Source: Erythrobacter sp. SD-21
GTDB lineage: Bacteria; Pseudomonadota; Alphaproteobacteria; Sphingomonadales; Sphingomonadaceae
Reading direction: 5' to 3'
Assembly (NCBI RefSeq): GCF_000181515.1
Contig: NZ_ABCG01000001.1
Span: forward strand, 620,001 to 684,000
DNA length: 64,000 nucleotides
In this document: in pieces, positions 17,245-26,854 of the stretch
Position numbering within the stretch: position 1 is the stretch's first letter
Layout: the number at the start of each line of letters is the position of its first letter
Translations under genes and position numbers: made by a program
The notes under the pieces: generated by a model
Seen by the model: the letters and a program-made list of their open reading frames with translations, nothing else
Database searches by the model: none
Told to the model about the DNA's origin: nothing

Positions 17245-17970
17245 CTAGCGGCGGTGAGCGCGCCTGAGGGCGAAAAAGATCATGGCGCAAATCAGGCCCG
17301 TGATCAGGCCGCCCCAAAACCAGTATGGCAAGAACAACGCCTCGGCGATGTGTTGCGTGTCCGACGCTTGCGCCCGTCCCTCCATGTATCCACCGCGGCT
17401 GAACAGATAGCCGAAATCCCGATAGATCGAGATGCAGCCCTGCACGCCCAAGAACTGGACGGCGAAACGGCGGTGCTGCTCGCGGCCGTAAAAGGCGAGC
17501 GCGAGGCAGATCGCGCCCATCCCCGGAAGGATCACCCAGCCCGTGGTCGACCGCACCCAGACAAGCGTCGAGCCGATCAGCGCAGCACCGAGCAAGATGA
17601 GCGCGGACTTGGTGGCGCGGTGGGTTCGCGAGGCGAGGATGAGCGCGCTGCCGGCGGCTGTCGGTCCCAGAAGGCCTGCCGCGGCGATGGATGCCTGCGC
17701 AAGCCGTGAGGGCTCTTGTGTAGCGAGGTGCAGCGCATAGCCGGAGCCATCGGGAAAAATGACGAGCCGCTCGAATTCATGCCCGAAGCCTATCGCGGCC
17801 AAGCCGTGGCCCATCTCGTGGAACCATGTGGCAAGGATGCTGAAAGGATAGAGCAAGTAGCCGCCATAAGGCGAATGCCAGAGGATGATCGAAATCACGC
17901 CCAGCAAAACCAGCAGGGTGATCTCCTGCTTTCCCGCCGTGCTGGAATAGGACGGAGGGCGATAGGTCAC
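17245..17970 (-). CDS. M50-family (site-2-protease-like) membrane metallopeptidase
   Basis: 241 residues with about six membrane helices. The zinc motif H51-E-M-G-H55 ('WFHEMGHGLAAIGFG') sits in an early helix, as in M50B-like peptidases; no PDZ domain is visible. Substrate is unknown. The best start is GTG at 17970, which overlaps the stop of the upstream SDR gene as GTGA. The family is often annotated only as M50; the second motif (NxxPxxxxDG of classical S2P) is not evident, so activity is uncertain. Confidence 0.8.
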   Translation of the reverse strand: MTYRPPSYSSTAGKQEITLLVLLGVISIILWHSPYGGYLLYPFSILATWFHEMGHGLAAIGFGHEFERLVIFPDGSGYALHLATQEPSRLAQASIAAAGLLGPTAAGSALILASRTHRATKSALILLGAALIGSTLVWVRSTTGWVILPGMGAICLALAFYGREQHRRFAVQFLGVQGCISIYRDFGYLFSRGGYMEGRAQASDTQHIAEALFLPYWFWGGLITGLICAMIFFALRRAHRR

Positions 17971-18662
17971 GGCGCGATCTCCTGCCCGTCCCATGCGAAA
18001 CAGCGCCCGCTCTGCTCCGGCCCCAGCGAGGTCAGCACTTCGAGCAGGCGTTCGGAGGAATAGTCGGGCGTGAAGAGCTTGCCCTCCGGCACGTTGCGCT
18101 GGAAGGGTTCGCTAAGAGGCGTGTCCACCGTGCCGGGATGGAGCGTCACGCAGAACGCCTCGGGTCGCTTGCGCGCCAGTTCGACCGAGAAGGTACGGAT
18201 CAGCTGGTTCAGCGCTGCCTTGCTCGCGCGGTAGGAATACCACCCGCCGAGCCGGTTGTCGGAAATGCTACCCACGCGCGCCGAAAATGCGGCAAAGGCG
18301 GCGCGGGTTTTTTCGGGCAGCAGTGGGAGGAAATGCTTGGCGACGATGGCCGGACCGGCCGCGTTGATGGCGAAATTACGTGCCAGTTCGTCGGCGTCCA
18401 AGTGCCGCCAGTCCTTCTCCGGCCCTTCCCCATCCTCGTGCAAGTAGCCGGTCGCGACGAGGACGAGATCGAGCGGTCCCTTCGCCTTCAACGCCTCGGC
18501 TGCCTCGGCAATCGTGGCCTCGTCGGTGAGGTCGATATGCGCCTTACCGGCATAGCTGCGCGCAAGACGGAAAACCTTGGTCCCCGCCCGTTCGAGCTGG
18601 TCCGCCAGCGCGCCGCCGATCCCGCCCGAGGCGCCGATCACCGCTGCGCGGGCCCACTCCAT
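17967..18662 (-). CDS. Short-chain dehydrogenase/reductase (SDR)
   Basis: 231 residues, Rossmann fold. Seen: cofactor motif 'GASGGIGGALA' at about residues 10-20, 'HIDLTDEA', 'VLVATGYLHEDG', a Ser region 'SARVGSISDNRLGGW', and the catalytic 'YSYRASK'. The shape (C-factor/CsgA-like SDRs) suggests a cytosolic NAD(P)-dependent oxidoreductase of unknown substrate. The ATG at 18662 overlaps the tgt stop as TGATG, and its own stop overlaps the M50 GTG, so three genes are coupled. Confidence 0.88.
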   Translation of the reverse strand: MEWARAAVIGASGGIGGALADQLERAGTKVFRLARSYAGKAHIDLTDEATIAEAAEALKAKGPLDLVLVATGYLHEDGEGPEKDWRHLDADELARNFAINAAGPAIVAKHFLPLLPEKTRAAFAAFSARVGSISDNRLGGWYSYRASKAALNQLIRTFSVELARKRPEAFCVTLHPGTVDTPLSEPFQRNVPEGKLFTPDYSSERLLEVLTSLGPEQSGRCFAWDGQEIAP

Positions 18663-19795
18663 CAGTCGCGCGATCCGTGATAGTCTCGCCGGAAATCGGC
18701 CGCAAACGCCGCGAAGCACCCTTCTGTGATGGCATCGCGCATGGCCTGCATCAGCAGCTGGTAGAAGGCGATGTTGTGCTCGGTCATCAGCATGGCGCCG
18801 AGAATCTCCTGCGACTTCACGAGATGATGGAGATAGGCGCGGCTGTAGGTCCCGCAAGTGTCGCACTTGCACCGTTCGTCGAGCGGTGCCTGGTCCTCTG
18901 CAAAGCGCGCGTTGCGCAGGTTGAGCGGGCCGTTCCAGGTGAAGGCCTGCCCGTTGCGGCCCGAGCGGCTCGGCAACACGCAATCGAACATATCGACGCC
19001 GCGCTCCACCGCGCCGACCAGATCGTCGGGCTTGCCCACGCCCATCAAGTAGCGCGGGCGATCCTCTGGCAGCTGGGCGGGTGCAAAATCGAGCGTGGCG
19101 AACATCGCCTCCTGCCCCTCACCCACCGCGAGACCGCCGATGGCGTAGCCGTCGAAGCCGATCTCGGTCAGCTTTTCGGCGCTGATCTTGCGCAGATCCT
19201 CGTCAAGCGCGCCTTGCTGGATGCCGAACAGCGCCGAGCGTTCGGCATGCTCCCCACCCGCATCGAAACCATCGCGGCTGCGCCTGGCCCAGCGCATCGA
19301 CATTTCCATGCTCGCGGCGATCTCGTCGCGCGGACGGTCTGCGCGCGGGCATTCGTCGAAAGCCATCACGATATCGCTGCCGAGCAGGCGCTGGATTTCC
19401 ATGCTGCGCTCCGGGGTGAGCATATGCTTCGAGCCGTCGATATGGCTGCGGAATTCAACTCCCTTTTCGGTGAGCTTGCGCAGGTCCGAAAGGCTCATCA
19501 CCTGGTAACCGCCGCTGTCGGTCAGGATTGGGCGCTTCCAGTTCATGAACTGGTGCAGCCCGCCCAGCTTGGCCACCCGCTCCGCGCCGGGGCGCAGCAT
19601 GAGATGGTAGGTGTTGCCGAGGATGATGTCGGCGCCGGTCTTGCGCACGGTTTCGGGCTTCATCGCCTTGACGGTGGCGGCCGTGCCGACGGGCATGAAG
19701 GCCGGCGTGCGAATATCGCCGCGCAGCATGCGGATGGTACCGGTACGCGCCTTGCCGTCGCGGGCATGGATATCGAATGCGAAACGGGTGCTCAT
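18662..19795 (-). CDS. tgt: tRNA-guanine(34) transglycosylase
   Basis: Exchanges guanine for preQ1 at the wobble position of tRNAs with GUN anticodons, leading to queuosine. 377 residues, normal. Seen: '[16 protein letters not shown]', '[13 protein letters not shown]', 'MAFDECP', the catalytic Asp region '[16 protein letters not shown]', and the zinc site C-x-C-x2-C ('[17 protein letters not shown]') with a later His. queA lies about 3.4 kb upstream on the same strand, so two queuosine steps are near each other. Confidence 0.97.
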   Translation of the reverse strand: MSTRFAFDIHARDGKARTGTIRMLRGDIRTPAFMPVGTAATVKAMKPETVRKTGADIILGNTYHLMLRPGAERVAKLGGLHQFMNWKRPILTDSGGYQVMSLSDLRKLTEKGVEFRSHIDGSKHMLTPERSMEIQRLLGSDIVMAFDECPRADRPRDEIAASMEMSMRWARRSRDGFDAGGEHAERSALFGIQQGALDEDLRKISAEKLTEIGFDGYAIGGLAVGEGQEAMFATLDFAPAQLPEDRPRYLMGVGKPDDLVGAVERGVDMFDCVLPSRSGRNGQAFTWNGPLNLRNARFAEDQAPLDERCKCDTCGTYSRAYLHHLVKSQEILGAMLMTEHNIAFYQLLMQAMRDAITEGCFAAFAADFRRDYHGSRD

Positions 19796-19800
19796 GGGAC

Positions 19801-20751
19801 CTAGAAACCGTAGATGATGGTGAAGCGCGTCAGCGTATCGGTCGACACCGCGCCTTCGGGGGGATTGCTGTCGTAATCGACGGCATAAGAAAGGCGCGAA
19901 CGCAGCTTTTCCGAGATGCGGAAATCGAGGCCGCTGACGAAATTGATCGAGGTGTTGCTGCCATCGACCAGCACCTGAACTTCGCCCCCGCCCTCTGCCA
20001 AAGCGTTGGCATCCTGCGTGAAGGTCAGGCCCTTGACGATTTCCCAGTCGAAATCGGCTCCGAACAGGCCGGCGATGCGGCTGGCGCTGGTGCCATCGGT
20101 ATAGTCGGTGACGCGCCAGGCAGGGCCCGCCTTAACCGACAGTTTCAGCCCCTCGCGGTCGAAAACCTTGTAGCCCAGACCGCCGCTGGCGGCGTAGCGG
20201 CGCGTGATGCCTTGCAGCCGGTCGCGTTCGATCTGGGCGAGGCCGTAGACGAACAAATCCTCGCTGAACTGCCAGCGCGGTTCGTAAGCGGCGAGGAGCT
20301 GTTCGCGCTTGGCCTGGCCTTCCTGTCGTTGGTAATCGACACGACCCAAGAGGCGGTGGCTCCAGCGCAGGCCTTCGCGCTTGGCCTTGACCGACGCAGC
20401 AATGCCGAGACTGTCGGTGTTGCCGGTCGACTGAAACGCGCCGATCTCTCCCTCGCCCGTCCACAGTTCGAGCATGCCGGCGGTGCGGACCTCTTCTTCC
20501 TTCGCGGCCTTGGCCTGGGCGAGTTTCACGGCCTGAGCGGCTTTCCATTCCGCCTCGATAGCGTCGAGCGCTTCAGACTCTTCTGGATTGGTTGTGCGTG
20601 CGAGTTCGAGCACCGTCTCGACCTTTTTCGCATCGCCGGTGGCAATGGCCGCATCGATCATCGCGCGCACGCCTTCGGGCAGCTCGGCCGCGGCCGGGGA
20701 GGCGGTGGCAAGGAGAGCGGCGGCAAGCAGGGAACGGCGAAGGATGGACAT
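19801..20751 (-). CDS. DUF481 outer-membrane beta-barrel protein
   Basis: 316 residues with signal peptide '[22 protein letters not shown]'. The mature N-terminal ~80 residues are helical and charged; the rest has alternating aromatic/polar strands ending in Phe ('[10 protein letters not shown]'), typical for BAM-inserted barrels. It matches DUF481 (YdiY-like, 'salt-induced outer membrane protein'). Function unknown. It lies five bases upstream of tgt. Confidence 0.82.
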   Translation of the reverse strand: MSILRRSLLAAALLATASPAAAELPEGVRAMIDAAIATGDAKKVETVLELARTTNPEESEALDAIEAEWKAAQAVKLAQAKAAKEEEVRTAGMLELWTGEGEIGAFQSTGNTDSLGIAASVKAKREGLRWSHRLLGRVDYQRQEGQAKREQLLAAYEPRWQFSEDLFVYGLAQIERDRLQGITRRYAASGGLGYKVFDREGLKLSVKAGPAWRVTDYTDGTSASRIAGLFGADFDWEIVKGLTFTQDANALAEGGGEVQVLVDGSNTSINFVSGLDFRISEKLRSRLSYAVDYDSNPPEGAVSTDTLTRFTIIYGF

Positions 20752-20801
20752 GGCGCGCCTGCTAGCGTGTGGAGGGCAATATCGCCACCCCGCAAAGCGA
20801 A

Positions 20802-20830
20802 GGGGCGGACTTCTCGCGAAGCCCGCCCCC
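20802..20830 (-). terminator. Probable terminator after the outer-membrane barrel gene
   Basis: Minus strand GGGGCGG-GCTTCGCG pairs with CGCGAAG-TCCGCCCC in a long hairpin 21 bases after the stop. The T tract is weak (TTCGCTTTG). Confidence 0.6.
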
Positions 20831-20850
20831 GTTTGCCTTCGGATGCTCGA

Positions 20851-21408
20851 TCAGAATTTGAAACCGACACCCGCGGTGGCGCGGATGGTGTCGAAGCTGA
20901 CGGTGTCGAGATTGACGCGAACCAGCGAGCCGCCGAGCGGGAAATCCGCACCGAGGCCGAGGATGTAGTCGCCGTCGCTGTCGTCGACGCCATCGAAGAA
21001 GGTCTCGTCCTCGATGTCAAAGATCTCCGAAAGGTCGAAATCGACCTGCTGGTAGCCGCCGCGTGCGTAGAGCTTGGCTCCGCCCGGAAGGCGCGTGCCG
21101 AGACGGCCGGCAATACCGTATTCGTTGTCGATCGAACCGAAACCGAAGGTGTAATTGACTTCGGCACCGACAAAGGCACCCGGGCCGAGCGGCATGTCGT
21201 AACCGGCGAAGACACCGGCAATGGTGCTGCCGCTGTTGAGGTCGATGTCGAAATCGTCCTCGATATCGCCGACATCGAGATCGTGGACCCCGGCTTGGAC
21301 GCCGACGAAGCCTTCACCTGGAAGGACGTCCTGCGCCTGTGCGGCGGTGGGAAGAGCGAAGGCTGCGCCAGCACTTGCGGCGGCGAGCAGGTAGGATTTT
21401 GCTTTCAT
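20851..21408 (-). CDS. Small outer-membrane beta-barrel (porin-like/OmpA-like) protein
   Basis: 185 residues. Signal peptide 'MKAKSYLLAAASAGAAFAL' with cleavage near 'AAQAQ|DVL'. The mature part shows the eight-strand small-barrel pattern: 'GFVGVQAGVHDLDV', 'IAGVFAGYDMPLGPGAFVGAEV', 'YGIAGRLGTRLPGGAKLYARGGYQ', 'DYILGLGADF', ending 'TAGVGFKF' with a terminal Phe. Acidic, calcium-like Asp clusters occur in loops. Function is unknown; many sphingomonads carry such proteins. The start at 21408 gives the cleanest signal peptide. Confidence 0.83.
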   Translation of the reverse strand: MKAKSYLLAAASAGAAFALPTAAQAQDVLPGEGFVGVQAGVHDLDVGDIEDDFDIDLNSGSTIAGVFAGYDMPLGPGAFVGAEVNYTFGFGSIDNEYGIAGRLGTRLPGGAKLYARGGYQQVDFDLSEIFDIEDETFFDGVDDSDGDYILGLGADFPLGGSLVRVNLDTVSFDTIRATAGVGFKF

Positions 21409-21523
21409 TGTTACCCTCAATTCGTGTCCGACCCGTGTGCGGACGGAGGGCTGTCTGCAACGGTCCGGCTTGCCCGATTCTGAACAGTCCGGTTGCGCGA
21501 AAGTCAGAGTCGTTAAATTCCGT

Positions 21524-22288
21524 TCAGGGGCGCAATCTCCACCCCGTGCGGAAGATATAGGCGATCACGGCGACGCAGGCGGCGAGGAAGGCCAGCGTAA
21601 TGCCAAAGCTGATCCAGATGTTCACGTCGCTGCTGCCGTAAAAGGTCCAGCGCAGGCCGCTGACGAGGTAGACGATGGGGTTGGCTAGAGCGATCGTGTC
21701 CCAGGGCTCGGGCAGCATGTCGATGGAATAGAAAGTGCCACCGAGGAAGGTCAGAGGAGTGAGGAAGAGCATCGGAATGATCCCCAGTTTCTCGAAATTG
21801 TCTGCCCAGATGCCGAGGATGAAACCGAACAGGCTGAAGGCCGCGGCCACGAGCATGATGTAGACCACTGCCAGCAACGGATGCGCGATGGAATAGTCCA
21901 CGAACAGCCTTGCGGTCAGCAGGATGATCGCGGCGAGGATCAGGCTCTTGGTCATGGCCGCCCCGACGAAACCGATCAGCGTTTCCGCCACGCCGACAGG
22001 CGCGCTCAGCAGTTCATAAATCGTGCCGGTGAAGCGCGGCATGTAGATACCGAAGCTGGAATTGCTGGTCGTCTCGCCGAGCAGGGTGAGCATCAAGAGG
22101 CCGGGGATGATGAAAGCGCCGTAATCCACTCCGCCGAGGTCGGGCATGCGGCCCCCGATGGCAGCGCCGAAGACGATGAAATAGAGCGAGGTGGTCAGCA
22201 CGGGCGCCAGCACCGACTGGAAGGCCGTGCGCAGGAAGCGCATCAGTTCGCGCGTGTAGATGGACCAGGTTGACCGCCAGCCGATCAT
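21524..22288 (-). CDS. ABC-2 type transporter permease
   Basis: 254 residues with six membrane helices and the ABC-2 conserved region ('PGLLMLTLLGETTSNSSFGIY', 'GFILGIWADNFEKLGIIPMLFLTPLTFLGGTFYSI'). It closely resembles the YadH type of exporter permease. The gene start overlaps the stop of the upstream ATPase gene by four bases (ATGA). Substrate unknown; the family exports lipids, polysaccharide precursors or drugs. Confidence 0.9.
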   Translation of the reverse strand: MIGWRSTWSIYTRELMRFLRTAFQSVLAPVLTTSLYFIVFGAAIGGRMPDLGGVDYGAFIIPGLLMLTLLGETTSNSSFGIYMPRFTGTIYELLSAPVGVAETLIGFVGAAMTKSLILAAIILLTARLFVDYSIAHPLLAVVYIMLVAAAFSLFGFILGIWADNFEKLGIIPMLFLTPLTFLGGTFYSIDMLPEPWDTIALANPIVYLVSGLRWTFYGSSDVNIWISFGITLAFLAACVAVIAYIFRTGWRLRP

Positions 22289-23226
22289 GCCGCCTGCTCC
22301 TCTCCGAGCAGCGAGACGAAAATGTCTTCGAGGCTGCTCTCGCGAATGTCGATGCCGGTGTAGTCGATCCCGCTGGCGATCAGCGCCTTGGTGACATTGG
22401 CCACCTCTTCCTTACCGCGCCCGGTGCCATCGCCGCCGCGATAGCAGAGCGATGTGCCGCCCTCCTCGATCTCGATCGGATAGCCTGCCAGCTCGGGCGG
22501 CAGTTCGTCCAGCGGCTGGGCAAGCGCGATATGCGCCTCTGTCCGGCCGAGCCGAGCCATCATGGCATCCTTTTCGTCGACCATGATGATCTGCCCTTTG
22601 CGGATGATGCCGACACGGTCGGCCATTCCCTCCGCCTCCTCGATGTAGTGGGTGGTGAGGATGACCGTCACGCCGCGGTCGCGCATCTGGTCGATGATCG
22701 CCCACATGCCCTTGCGCAGTTCCACATCGACACCCGCGGTAGGCTCGTCGAGGAAGAGAATATCCGGTTCGTGCGCCAGCGCCTTGGCGATCAGCACGCG
22801 GCGTTTCATTCCGCCCGAAAGCGCCATGATCCGGGTGTCGCGCTTCTCCCAGAGACTAAGCGATCGGAGGATTTCCTCGATCCGCGCCGGGTCAGGGGCG
22901 AGCCCGAACAGGCCGCGCGAATAGGCGACCGCCCGCTGGACCGGCTCGAACATGTCGGTGGAGAGTTCCTGCGGCACCAACCCAATGCGCGCGCGCGCCT
23001 TGCGCCAGTCGCGGGCCAGATCGTGGCCGAAGGCCCGGATCGTGCCGCCTGTCGGCCTGACCAAACCGCAGACCGCCCCGATAAGCGTCGTCTTGCCCGC
23101 GCCATTCGGCCCCAGCAGCGCGAAAATCTCACCCTTGCGGATCGTCAGGTCGACATTGTCGAGCGCCTTGAGCCCGCCGGGATAGACCTTGGAAAGGCCG
23201 TCAAGCTCGAGGATCGGTCCGTTCAT
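22285..23226 (-). CDS. ABC transporter ATP-binding protein (YadG-like)
   Basis: 313 residues. Walker A 'GPNGAGKTT', Q-loop, signature 'LSGGMKRR', Walker B 'ILFLDEPTAGVD' and the H-loop 'TTHYIEEAE' are all present, followed by a C-terminal extension as in DrrA/YadG exporters. It pairs with the permease just downstream to form an ABC-2 exporter of unknown substrate. queA ends about 10 bases upstream of its start on the same strand. Confidence 0.93.
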   Translation of the reverse strand: MNGPILELDGLSKVYPGGLKALDNVDLTIRKGEIFALLGPNGAGKTTLIGAVCGLVRPTGGTIRAFGHDLARDWRKARARIGLVPQELSTDMFEPVQRAVAYSRGLFGLAPDPARIEEILRSLSLWEKRDTRIMALSGGMKRRVLIAKALAHEPDILFLDEPTAGVDVELRKGMWAIIDQMRDRGVTVILTTHYIEEAEGMADRVGIIRKGQIIMVDEKDAMMARLGRTEAHIALAQPLDELPPELAGYPIEIEEGGTSLCYRGGDGTGRGKEEVANVTKALIASGIDYTGIDIRESSLEDIFVSLLGEEQAA

Positions 23227-23235
23227 GAACCCGGC

Positions 23236-24264
23236 CTAAGGCAGGAGCAGTGAGGAGTCACCATAGGAATAGAAGCGGTATTCGGTGGCGATCGCATGAG
23301 CATAGGCGGCCTGCATACGCTCGCGGCCCATCAGCGCGCCGACCAGCATGAACAGCGTCGACTTGGGCAGGTGGAAATTGGTCATCAGCCCGTCGATGGC
23401 GCGGAAGGAATAACCCGGCGTGATGAAGATGTCGGTATCGCCCGCAAAGGGTCGGATCACCTTGTCCTCGCCAGTCGCGCTTTCGAGCAGGCGCAGGCTG
23501 GTGGTGCCCACGGCAATGACGCGGTTACCGCCTGCGCGCACAGCGTTGAGGCGGTCCGCCGTGTCCTGTTCGATGCGGCCCCACTCGGCGTGCATCTGAT
23601 GGTCCTCGGTGTCGTCCGCCTTGACCGGCAGGAAAGTGCCCGCCCCGACATGGAGCGTGAGCGTCTCGGTCCCGATCCCGCGCTCGGCCAGCGCCCCCAT
23701 GAGGCGGTCGGTAAAATGCAGGGCTGCGGTCGGGGCGGCGACAGCACCGTCCTCTTTGGCGAACATCGTCTGGTAGTCTTCGCGGTCCTGCGCATCGGTA
23801 GCGCGCTTGCCCGCGATATAGGGCGGAAGCGGCATGGTGCCGGCGCGTTCGAGCAGCACTTCGACCGGCTCCTCGCCCTCGAAGAACAGGATGAAGCTGC
23901 CGTCGGCCAGCCGTTCTTCCGCCAGCGCCGTCACGCCGCCGCCGAAGGTCGCGATTTCGCCCACGCGCAGGCGCTTGGCATTGCGGATGAAGGCCTGCCA
24001 GCGGCGCAGGTCCACGCGCTTGTGCAGCGTCGCCCCGATCTTCGCCTCGCCCCGGCGGCCCTCCAGTTGCGCGGGGATGACGCGCGTGTCGTTGAAGACC
24101 AGCACATCGCCCGGATCGAGCATGGCGGGAAGGTCGAGCACGGTGCGGTCGGCAAAGGGCTCTGCCCCGCGCACGACGAGCATGCGCGCAGCGTCGCGCG
24201 GCCGCGCGGGCCGCAAGGCTATGCGTTCGTTGGGAAGCTCGAAATCGAAGAGGTCAACTTTCAT
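23236..24264 (-). CDS. queA: S-adenosylmethionine:tRNA ribosyltransferase-isomerase
   Basis: Transfers and isomerises the ribosyl part of SAM onto preQ1 in tRNA to make epoxyqueuosine. 342 residues, normal. Seen: '[16 protein letters not shown]', '[16 protein letters not shown]', 'PLPPYI', '[11 protein letters not shown]', '[15 protein letters not shown]', '[10 protein letters not shown]', and the C-terminal '[14 protein letters not shown]'. It acts after tgt, which lies downstream on the same strand. Confidence 0.97.
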   Translation of the reverse strand: MKVDLFDFELPNERIALRPARPRDAARMLVVRGAEPFADRTVLDLPAMLDPGDVLVFNDTRVIPAQLEGRRGEAKIGATLHKRVDLRRWQAFIRNAKRLRVGEIATFGGGVTALAEERLADGSFILFFEGEEPVEVLLERAGTMPLPPYIAGKRATDAQDREDYQTMFAKEDGAVAAPTAALHFTDRLMGALAERGIGTETLTLHVGAGTFLPVKADDTEDHQMHAEWGRIEQDTADRLNAVRAGGNRVIAVGTTSLRLLESATGEDKVIRPFAGDTDIFITPGYSFRAIDGLMTNFHLPKSTLFMLVGALMGRERMQAAYAHAIATEYRFYSYGDSSLLLP

Positions 24265-24348
24265 AAGTTGATCCGATCATCCTGAGCATGTCGAAGAGCG
24301 CGCATGGCAGCGCCCCTAGACGCTCCTCAGGCTCTAGAGAACCGGAAT

Positions 24349-25032
24349 TCAGTTCGACGCGTTCAGATCATCCAGCGTGACTTCTTCTTCCATCAGCGCA
24401 GGCGCTGCGGCGGGCATCGGAGCCGGGATCGGCTTGTTATCCGAAGCAAGCGAAGCCTGCAGGATGCGGGTTGGATTCGCGGGCGGTTCACCGCGATTGA
24501 TCGCATCGATTGCGCCCATGTTCGAAATCACGCGGCCGAAATTGGTGTAGTTCCGGTCGAGATTGAAGCGCGGGTAGAAGACGATGAAGAACTGGCTGTT
24601 CGCGCTGTCTTCGCTGGCCGCGCGGGCCATCGAAAGCGTGCCGCGCACATGCGGCATCGGATTGAACTCTTCCTCGAGGTCGGAAAGCTGGCTGCCCCCC
24701 TGGCCCGTGCCCGTCGGATCGCCGGTCTGCGCCATGAACCCTTCGATCACGCGGTGGAAGATGATCCCGTCGTAGAATCCCTGTCGCGTCAGCGTCTTGA
24801 TGCGTTCGACATGGTTGGGCGCCCAAGCGGGCATCAGGCGGATGCCGACCCGCTGACCGTTGGACAGGTCTAGGAACAGGATGTTCTCGCGGTCTTCCTC
24901 GAGACTGTAATTGACCGGCACATAGCGGAAGGTGGAAGCCGGTGCGGCCTTGGCCTCCTGCGCATGGGCAGCGATCGGTGCAATCGCCGTCAGAGCGGCG
25001 GCAGCAAGGGCAAGCGAAGACTTGAGCATCAT
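24349..25032 (-). CDS. Cyclophilin-type peptidyl-prolyl cis-trans isomerase (periplasmic)
   Basis: About 227 residues with signal peptide 'LKSSLALAAAALTAIAPIAAHAQ'. The cyclophilin core has 'GFYDGIIFHRVIEGFMAQTGD', 'TGQGG', 'GTLSMARA', 'SANSQFFIVF' and 'YTNFGRVI'. A Pro/Ala-rich C-terminal tail ends in an acidic stretch. It probably helps fold envelope proteins. Two adjacent ATGs (25032 and 25029) both fit. The loops differ from classic PpiA ('PAWAPNHVERIKTL'). Confidence 0.92.
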   Translation of the reverse strand: MMLKSSLALAAAALTAIAPIAAHAQEAKAAPASTFRYVPVNYSLEEDRENILFLDLSNGQRVGIRLMPAWAPNHVERIKTLTRQGFYDGIIFHRVIEGFMAQTGDPTGTGQGGSQLSDLEEEFNPMPHVRGTLSMARAASEDSANSQFFIVFYPRFNLDRNYTNFGRVISNMGAIDAINRGEPPANPTRILQASLASDNKPIPAPMPAAAPALMEEEVTLDDLNASN

Positions 25033-25112
25033 AATTCCGTCGAATTGTCCTGTATGAACCACGCCCTAGCGGCGAGGCGCTGTCGGTTCAATGAATGGAT
25101 TGGCCCATCGGG

Positions 25113-25625
25113 TCAGTAATCCCCGAGGCGGCCCTTTTCCTCCACCCTTGCGATCACATCCTCGCAAACGTCCTTGCTGACGAAGGGCGAGATATCGCCG
25201 CCGAAGAGAGCGATTTCCTTCACCAGCCGCGAAGCGATCGGCTGGAGCGAAACGTCGGCCATCAGGAACACCGTCTCGATATCGTCGTCGAGCTGCTGGT
25301 TCATCCCGGCCATCTGGTACTCGTATTCGAAATCGGCCACCGCGCGCAGGCCGCGAATGAGAACGCTCGCGCCCATTTTCTGGGCAAACTTCACCAGCAG
25401 GGCGTTGAAGCCGACGACTTCGACATTCTTCAGCCCCATGGCCGCGATCTCGCGCTCGACCATGGCGAAACGCTCCTCGGTCGAGAACATGGGGTTCTTG
25501 GACGGGTTCGTCGTGACCCCGATGATGAGCCGGTCGACGAGCTTGCTGCCGCGCCGGATGATATCCGCATGGCCCAGCGTGATGGGGTCGAAGGTCCCCG
25601 GATAAATGCCGTTACGTTCAGCCAT
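25113..25625 (-). CDS. coaD: Phosphopantetheine adenylyltransferase
   Basis: Fourth step of coenzyme A synthesis: 4'-phosphopantetheine + ATP to dephospho-CoA. 170 residues. Seen: 'IYPGTFDPITLGHADII' (T/HxGH nucleotidyltransferase motif), 'NPSKNPMFS', 'VIRGLRAVADFEYEYQMAGMNQ' and 'SSR'-equivalent region 'ASRLVKEIA'. The ATG at 25625 overlaps the stop of the upstream polyprenyl synthase gene as TGATG. Confidence 0.97.
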   Translation of the reverse strand: MAERNGIYPGTFDPITLGHADIIRRGSKLVDRLIIGVTTNPSKNPMFSTEERFAMVEREIAAMGLKNVEVVGFNALLVKFAQKMGASVLIRGLRAVADFEYEYQMAGMNQQLDDDIETVFLMADVSLQPIASRLVKEIALFGGDISPFVSKDVCEDVIARVEEKGRLGDY

Positions 25626-26533
25626 CAATGATCCCTCTTCGCCACGAAATGCGCCAGTTCCACCAGAACGCGCGCGTCCTCGCCATAGCTGGCGAGGTGC
25701 TGCCCGGCTTGATCGATCAGCATTTCGGCCTGTGCGCGGGCGGCGTCGCGGCCCATGAGGGTCACGAAGGTCTGCTTGCCTTGGCCCTCGTCCTTGCGCA
25801 GCGCCTTTCCGGCCTTGGTCTCGTCGCCTTCCACGTCGAGCAGATCGTCGGCGATCTGGAAGGCAAGCCCAATGTCGCGTGCATAGGCGCGCAGGTGCGT
25901 GCGCCCTTCGGGCGGAAGCTTGCCGAGGACAGCGCCCATCTCGACGCTGGCGGCAAGCAGGGCACCGGTCTTCAGCTGCTGCAGGCGCGTGACCTGCCGA
26001 ATATCGTATTCCTCTTCGTCCGAGACGATATCCATCATCTGGCCCCCTGCCATGCCTTCATGACCACTCGCCTTGGCCAGCGTCGCCACTAGTTCGGCGC
26101 GCACGAAGGGATCGTTGCTGATGCCGGGCATGGTGAGAATGTCGAACGCAAGCGCGTGGAGACAATCGCCCGCCAGCACGGCTGTCGCCTCGTCATAGAC
26201 CTTGTGCAGCGTCGGCTTGCCGTGGCGCAAATCGTCGTCATCCATGCAGGGCAGATCGTCATGGATCAGCGAATAGGCGTGGATCGCCTCGACCGCGCAA
26301 CCAGCCGCAACGGCCGCATCGCGGTCGACACCGAAGAGCTTTGCAGTGGCGCACACCAGCAGCGGTCGCACGCGCTTGCCGCCGCCGATGGCCGCATAGC
26401 GCATGGCTTCGACCAGCCGGCCGCGCGTGTCCTGCGGAACGGGGAGATAAGCGTCGAAAGCAGCATCGACATCCTGCTGGACCTGGTCGAAAGCGTCGGA
26501 CAGCAAGTCGGGCATCCGTGTCATGACGTTCAC
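25625..26533 (-). CDS. ispA: Polyprenyl synthetase (farnesyl diphosphate synthase type)
   Basis: Condenses IPP with allylic diphosphates to make FPP. About 300 residues. Seen: 'GGGKRVRPLLV', first Asp-rich motif 'DDLPCMDDDDLRHGKPT', 'GGQMMDI', second Asp-rich motif 'QIADDLLDVEGD'. The size and the residue pattern before the first DDxxD fit FPP/GGPP synthases of alphaproteobacteria. I chose GTG at 26533, which has GAAGG six bases upstream; ATG at 26524 is an alternative three residues shorter. xseB ends two bases upstream, the usual xseB-ispA pairing (dxs is not here). Confidence 0.93.
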   Translation of the reverse strand: MNVMTRMPDLLSDAFDQVQQDVDAAFDAYLPVPQDTRGRLVEAMRYAAIGGGKRVRPLLVCATAKLFGVDRDAAVAAGCAVEAIHAYSLIHDDLPCMDDDDLRHGKPTLHKVYDEATAVLAGDCLHALAFDILTMPGISNDPFVRAELVATLAKASGHEGMAGGQMMDIVSDEEEYDIRQVTRLQQLKTGALLAASVEMGAVLGKLPPEGRTHLRAYARDIGLAFQIADDLLDVEGDETKAGKALRKDEGQGKQTFVTLMGRDAARAQAEMLIDQAGQHLASYGEDARVLVELAHFVAKRDH

Positions 26534-26535
26534 GC

Positions 26536-26790
26536 TCAGCCTTCCGCGTCGAAGGGTACGGTGCCCGAAGGCTTGCCTTCGCCATCGGTGACGATCTTGT
26601 CGATCCGGGCCTGTGCCGCGTCGAGCCGCGCCTGGCACGCCTTGCGCAAGTCCTCGCCGCGTTCGTAGAGCGCGATGCTCTCGTCCAGCGGCACATCGCC
26701 GCTTTCCAGTCGGCGCACGGTGATCTCCAGCGCACGCAGAGCCTCTTCGAAACTCATCTCGCCGATCGGTTTGTCTTGACCCTCTGCCAT
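26536..26790 (-). CDS. xseB: Exodeoxyribonuclease VII small subunit
   Basis: 84 residues. Conserved 'SFEEALRALEITVRRLESGDVPLDESIALYERGEDLRKACQ'-type pattern (shown only in part here: 'LESGDVPLDESIALYERG'), predicted helical hairpin. It partners XseA (not in the window) to degrade single-stranded DNA. It sits directly before the polyprenyl synthase gene. Confidence 0.95.
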   Translation of the reverse strand: MAEGQDKPIGEMSFEEALRALEITVRRLESGDVPLDESIALYERGEDLRKACQARLDAAQARIDKIVTDGEGKPSGTVPFDAEG

Positions 26791-26854
26791 GGCGAGGGAG
26801 CATTGACGGGGCGCAGCCGCGCGGTCAAGAAGATGCAAAACACGGGGAGCGGTT

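Noticed and set aside
24265..24348. Repeat remnant (CATCCTGAGCATGTCGAAGAG) between the cyclophilin gene and queA
   Set aside because: Looks like dispersed sphingomonad repeats, but a single copy here is not enough to call.
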